Source: Pinguiococcus pyrenoidosus (lineage: Eukaryota; Sar; Pinguiophyceae; Pinguiochrysidales; Pinguiochrysidaceae). Taken from it: a DNA stretch of 64,000 nt. The DNA lies in contig JAAMXY010000039.1 in the NCBI GenBank assembly GCA_019677205.1, positions 1 to 64,000 of the forward strand, given 5' to 3'. Under the pieces are notes generated by a model. That model worked only from the letters and a program-made list of their open reading frames with translations, had not been told where the DNA came from and ran no database searches. A program made the translations under genes and the position numbers. Shown here one piece after another: positions 63,081 through 64,000 of this stretch; the first letter of the stretch is position 1; every line of letters starts with the position of its first letter.

Positions 63081-64000
63081 CTAGCTCTCGTCGTCGTCCA
63101 GATTCGCAATAAGCCTTTGCAGACGACCCGTCATGATCGCCGTGTGCACTGCCGCGCGGAATTTTCGCTTCAGATTGAACTTGTGCAGCAGTCGCAACGT
63201 GTTATCCATGCGATGCTTCGCGAGTGTGTCACTCTCCAGTTGGAGCCACGGATGCTTCAGTGCCTGTCGAGAGGTGATTCTCTTGCTCACGTCCACCGTG
63301 AGCATCCTTCTAATCAGATCTTTGGCTTCGTCGGAAATCGGATTCCAGTCCTCCTCGTAGAACCTGTATTGTCCGCGGCAGATGAGCTGGAAGAGCTTGT
63401 TCATCTTGGAGTGATGGAAAGGAGGGTATCCACAGAGGAGAATGTAAATGATGACGCCCAAGCTCCACACATCGGCGGAGACGCCGTAAGGGTCCTGCTT
63501 GATCACCTCAGGGGCGACGTAGCCCGGCGTCCCACACTTGTCCGTGACTTTTCCCCCTTCCAGCCTCTTGGCGAATCCGAAGTCTGCAATTTTCACGGCG
63601 GCTTGGCTCTCAGGACCGACCATCAGGAGGTTCTCTGGCTTCAAGTCCCGGTGGACGATGTCCGCATCGTGGAGGTACGCCAAGGTATTGAGAAGAACGA
63701 AGCAGATCTCGCGGGCATCGTTCTCGGAATAGTGATGCCTTTCCACGATGCGTTCGAAGAGTTCCCCGCCTGCCATAATCTCCGACGTCAGGTAGTAGTT
63801 GTTCTCGTCGCTGAAGAAGTCGTACACCTTGATGATGTTCGGATGACTGATGTTCATCAGAATCTCCACCTTGGGAAGCCCAAAAAGATCAGAAGAACCT
63901 CGCTGATGCCCTACTCGAGCGCACCAGGATTCCCTCACCTCTTCCATCAAGCCTTCCATGCTGTCGACCTTGCTCTTCGCCATGATCTTCAGAGCGACTT
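63081..64000 (-). CDS. CaMK-type Ser/Thr protein kinase (5' end outside window)
   Basis: Exons 63869-63081 and at least 64000-63939, separated by a 69-nt in-frame intron (GAAGAG|GTGAGG...CCCAAG|GTGGAG); the N-terminus with the glycine loop lies beyond the right edge. The visible part begins at VALKIMAK, the Lys that anchors ATP. Then come NISHPNIIKVYDFF, IVHRDLKPENLLM (catalytic loop), KIADFGFAK (metal-binding DFG), GTPGYVAPEVIKQDPYGVSA and DVWSLGVIIYILLCGYPPF, all intact, so the kinase should be active. The C-terminal extension (FNLKRKFRAAVHTAIMTGRL) is a basic amphipathic helix like the autoinhibitory and calmodulin-binding segment of CaMKI. There are no EF hands, so this is CaMK rather than CDPK. 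An ATG inside the window (MAKSKVD) is not the true start, because conserved kinase sequence continues upstream of it. Confidence 0.9.
   Translation of the reverse strand, partial: VALKIMAKSKVDSMEGLMEEVRESWCARVGHQRGSSDLFGLPKVEILMNISHPNIIKVYDFFSDENNYYLTSEIMAGGELFERIVERHHYSENDAREICFVLLNTLAYLHDADIVHRDLKPENLLMVGPESQAAVKIADFGFAKRLEGGKVTDKCGTPGYVAPEVIKQDPYGVSADVWSLGVIIYILLCGYPPFHHSKMNKLFQLICRGQYRFYEEDWNPISDEAKDLIRRMLTVDVSKRITSRQALKHPWLQLESDTLAKHRMDNTLRLLHKFNLKRKFRAAVHTAIMTGRLQRLIANLDDDES

Noticed and set aside
1-64000. CRISPR arrays, bacterial operons, Shine-Dalgarno sites, insertion sequences
   Set aside because: The window is eukaryotic nuclear DNA with spliceosomal introns; no regularly spaced repeats or bacterial gene arrangement occur.

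Overview
This window is nuclear DNA of a photosynthetic, flagellated eukaryote, most likely an alga with a complex red-type plastid (cryptophyte, ochrophyte or haptophyte; the sequence alone does not settle which). The evidence is: spliceosomal introns, mostly 54-150 nt with GT-AG ends; GC-rich genes separated by short intergenic gaps with local AT-rich islands; eukaryotic marker genes (Arp3, RPL23, LSM1, DENND4, OXA1, PACRG, axonemal-type dynein heavy chain); and proteins whose signal peptide is followed by Phe at the putative cleavage point, the hallmark of bipartite targeting into red-derived secondary plastids (3440-3880 and 48506-52452). An MGDG synthase adds a plastid lipid enzyme. A 32-base run of N at 27626-27657 is an assembly gap.

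Layout. 0-11 kb: a 988-aa protein with a possible XPF-like C-terminus (SHOC1/ZIP2-like meiotic factor, tentative), a small plastid-targeted membrane protein on the minus strand, and a 2,044-aa membrane protein with two tandem ~687-residue BPI/LBP (TULIP) lipid-binding units fused to a PqiA/LetA-like membrane domain. 11.5-27.4 kb: one enormous dynein heavy chain (about 5,246 aa, a single recognised intron) on the minus strand. 28-29.2 kb: PACRG, head to head with the dynein gene. 29.5-35.7 kb: a C9orf78/Tls1-family spliceosome-associated protein and a DENND4/Crag-type Rab GEF. 35.7-37.5 kb: a repeat-rich, gene-poor patch with a decayed copy of part of the coiled-coil gene at 45.5-47.2 kb, a MULE-transposase-like fragment and a tandem repeat. 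37.5-45.3 kb: a tetraspan membrane protein, a disordered protein, MGDG synthase, a coiled-coil protein and a histone-fold protein. 45.5-56.8 kb: a coiled-coil protein, a 1,259-aa PPR protein probably for the plastid, a Gfo/Idh/MocA oxidoreductase and an IQ-motif protein. 57.5-64 kb: compact housekeeping genes Arp3, RPL23, LSM1 and OXA1, then a CaMK-type kinase running off the right edge.

There are no operons. Genes alternate in strand, giving divergent and convergent pairs with gaps of about 100-1,350 bp; CCAAT-box motifs recur in the divergent gaps. Introns are unevenly spread: LSM1, Arp3 and OXA1 carry 4-5 introns in about 1-kb genes, whereas the dynein, TULIP-PqiA and DENND4 genes have long uninterrupted exons. 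Functional themes are the axoneme (dynein, PACRG, perhaps the coiled-coil proteins), plastid biogenesis (MGDG synthase, PPR protein, small thylakoid or envelope protein), lipid transfer (TULIP-PqiA) and the cytoskeleton (Arp3). All exon models were made by eye from reading-frame continuity, splice-site consensus and family alignment from memory; no search was run.
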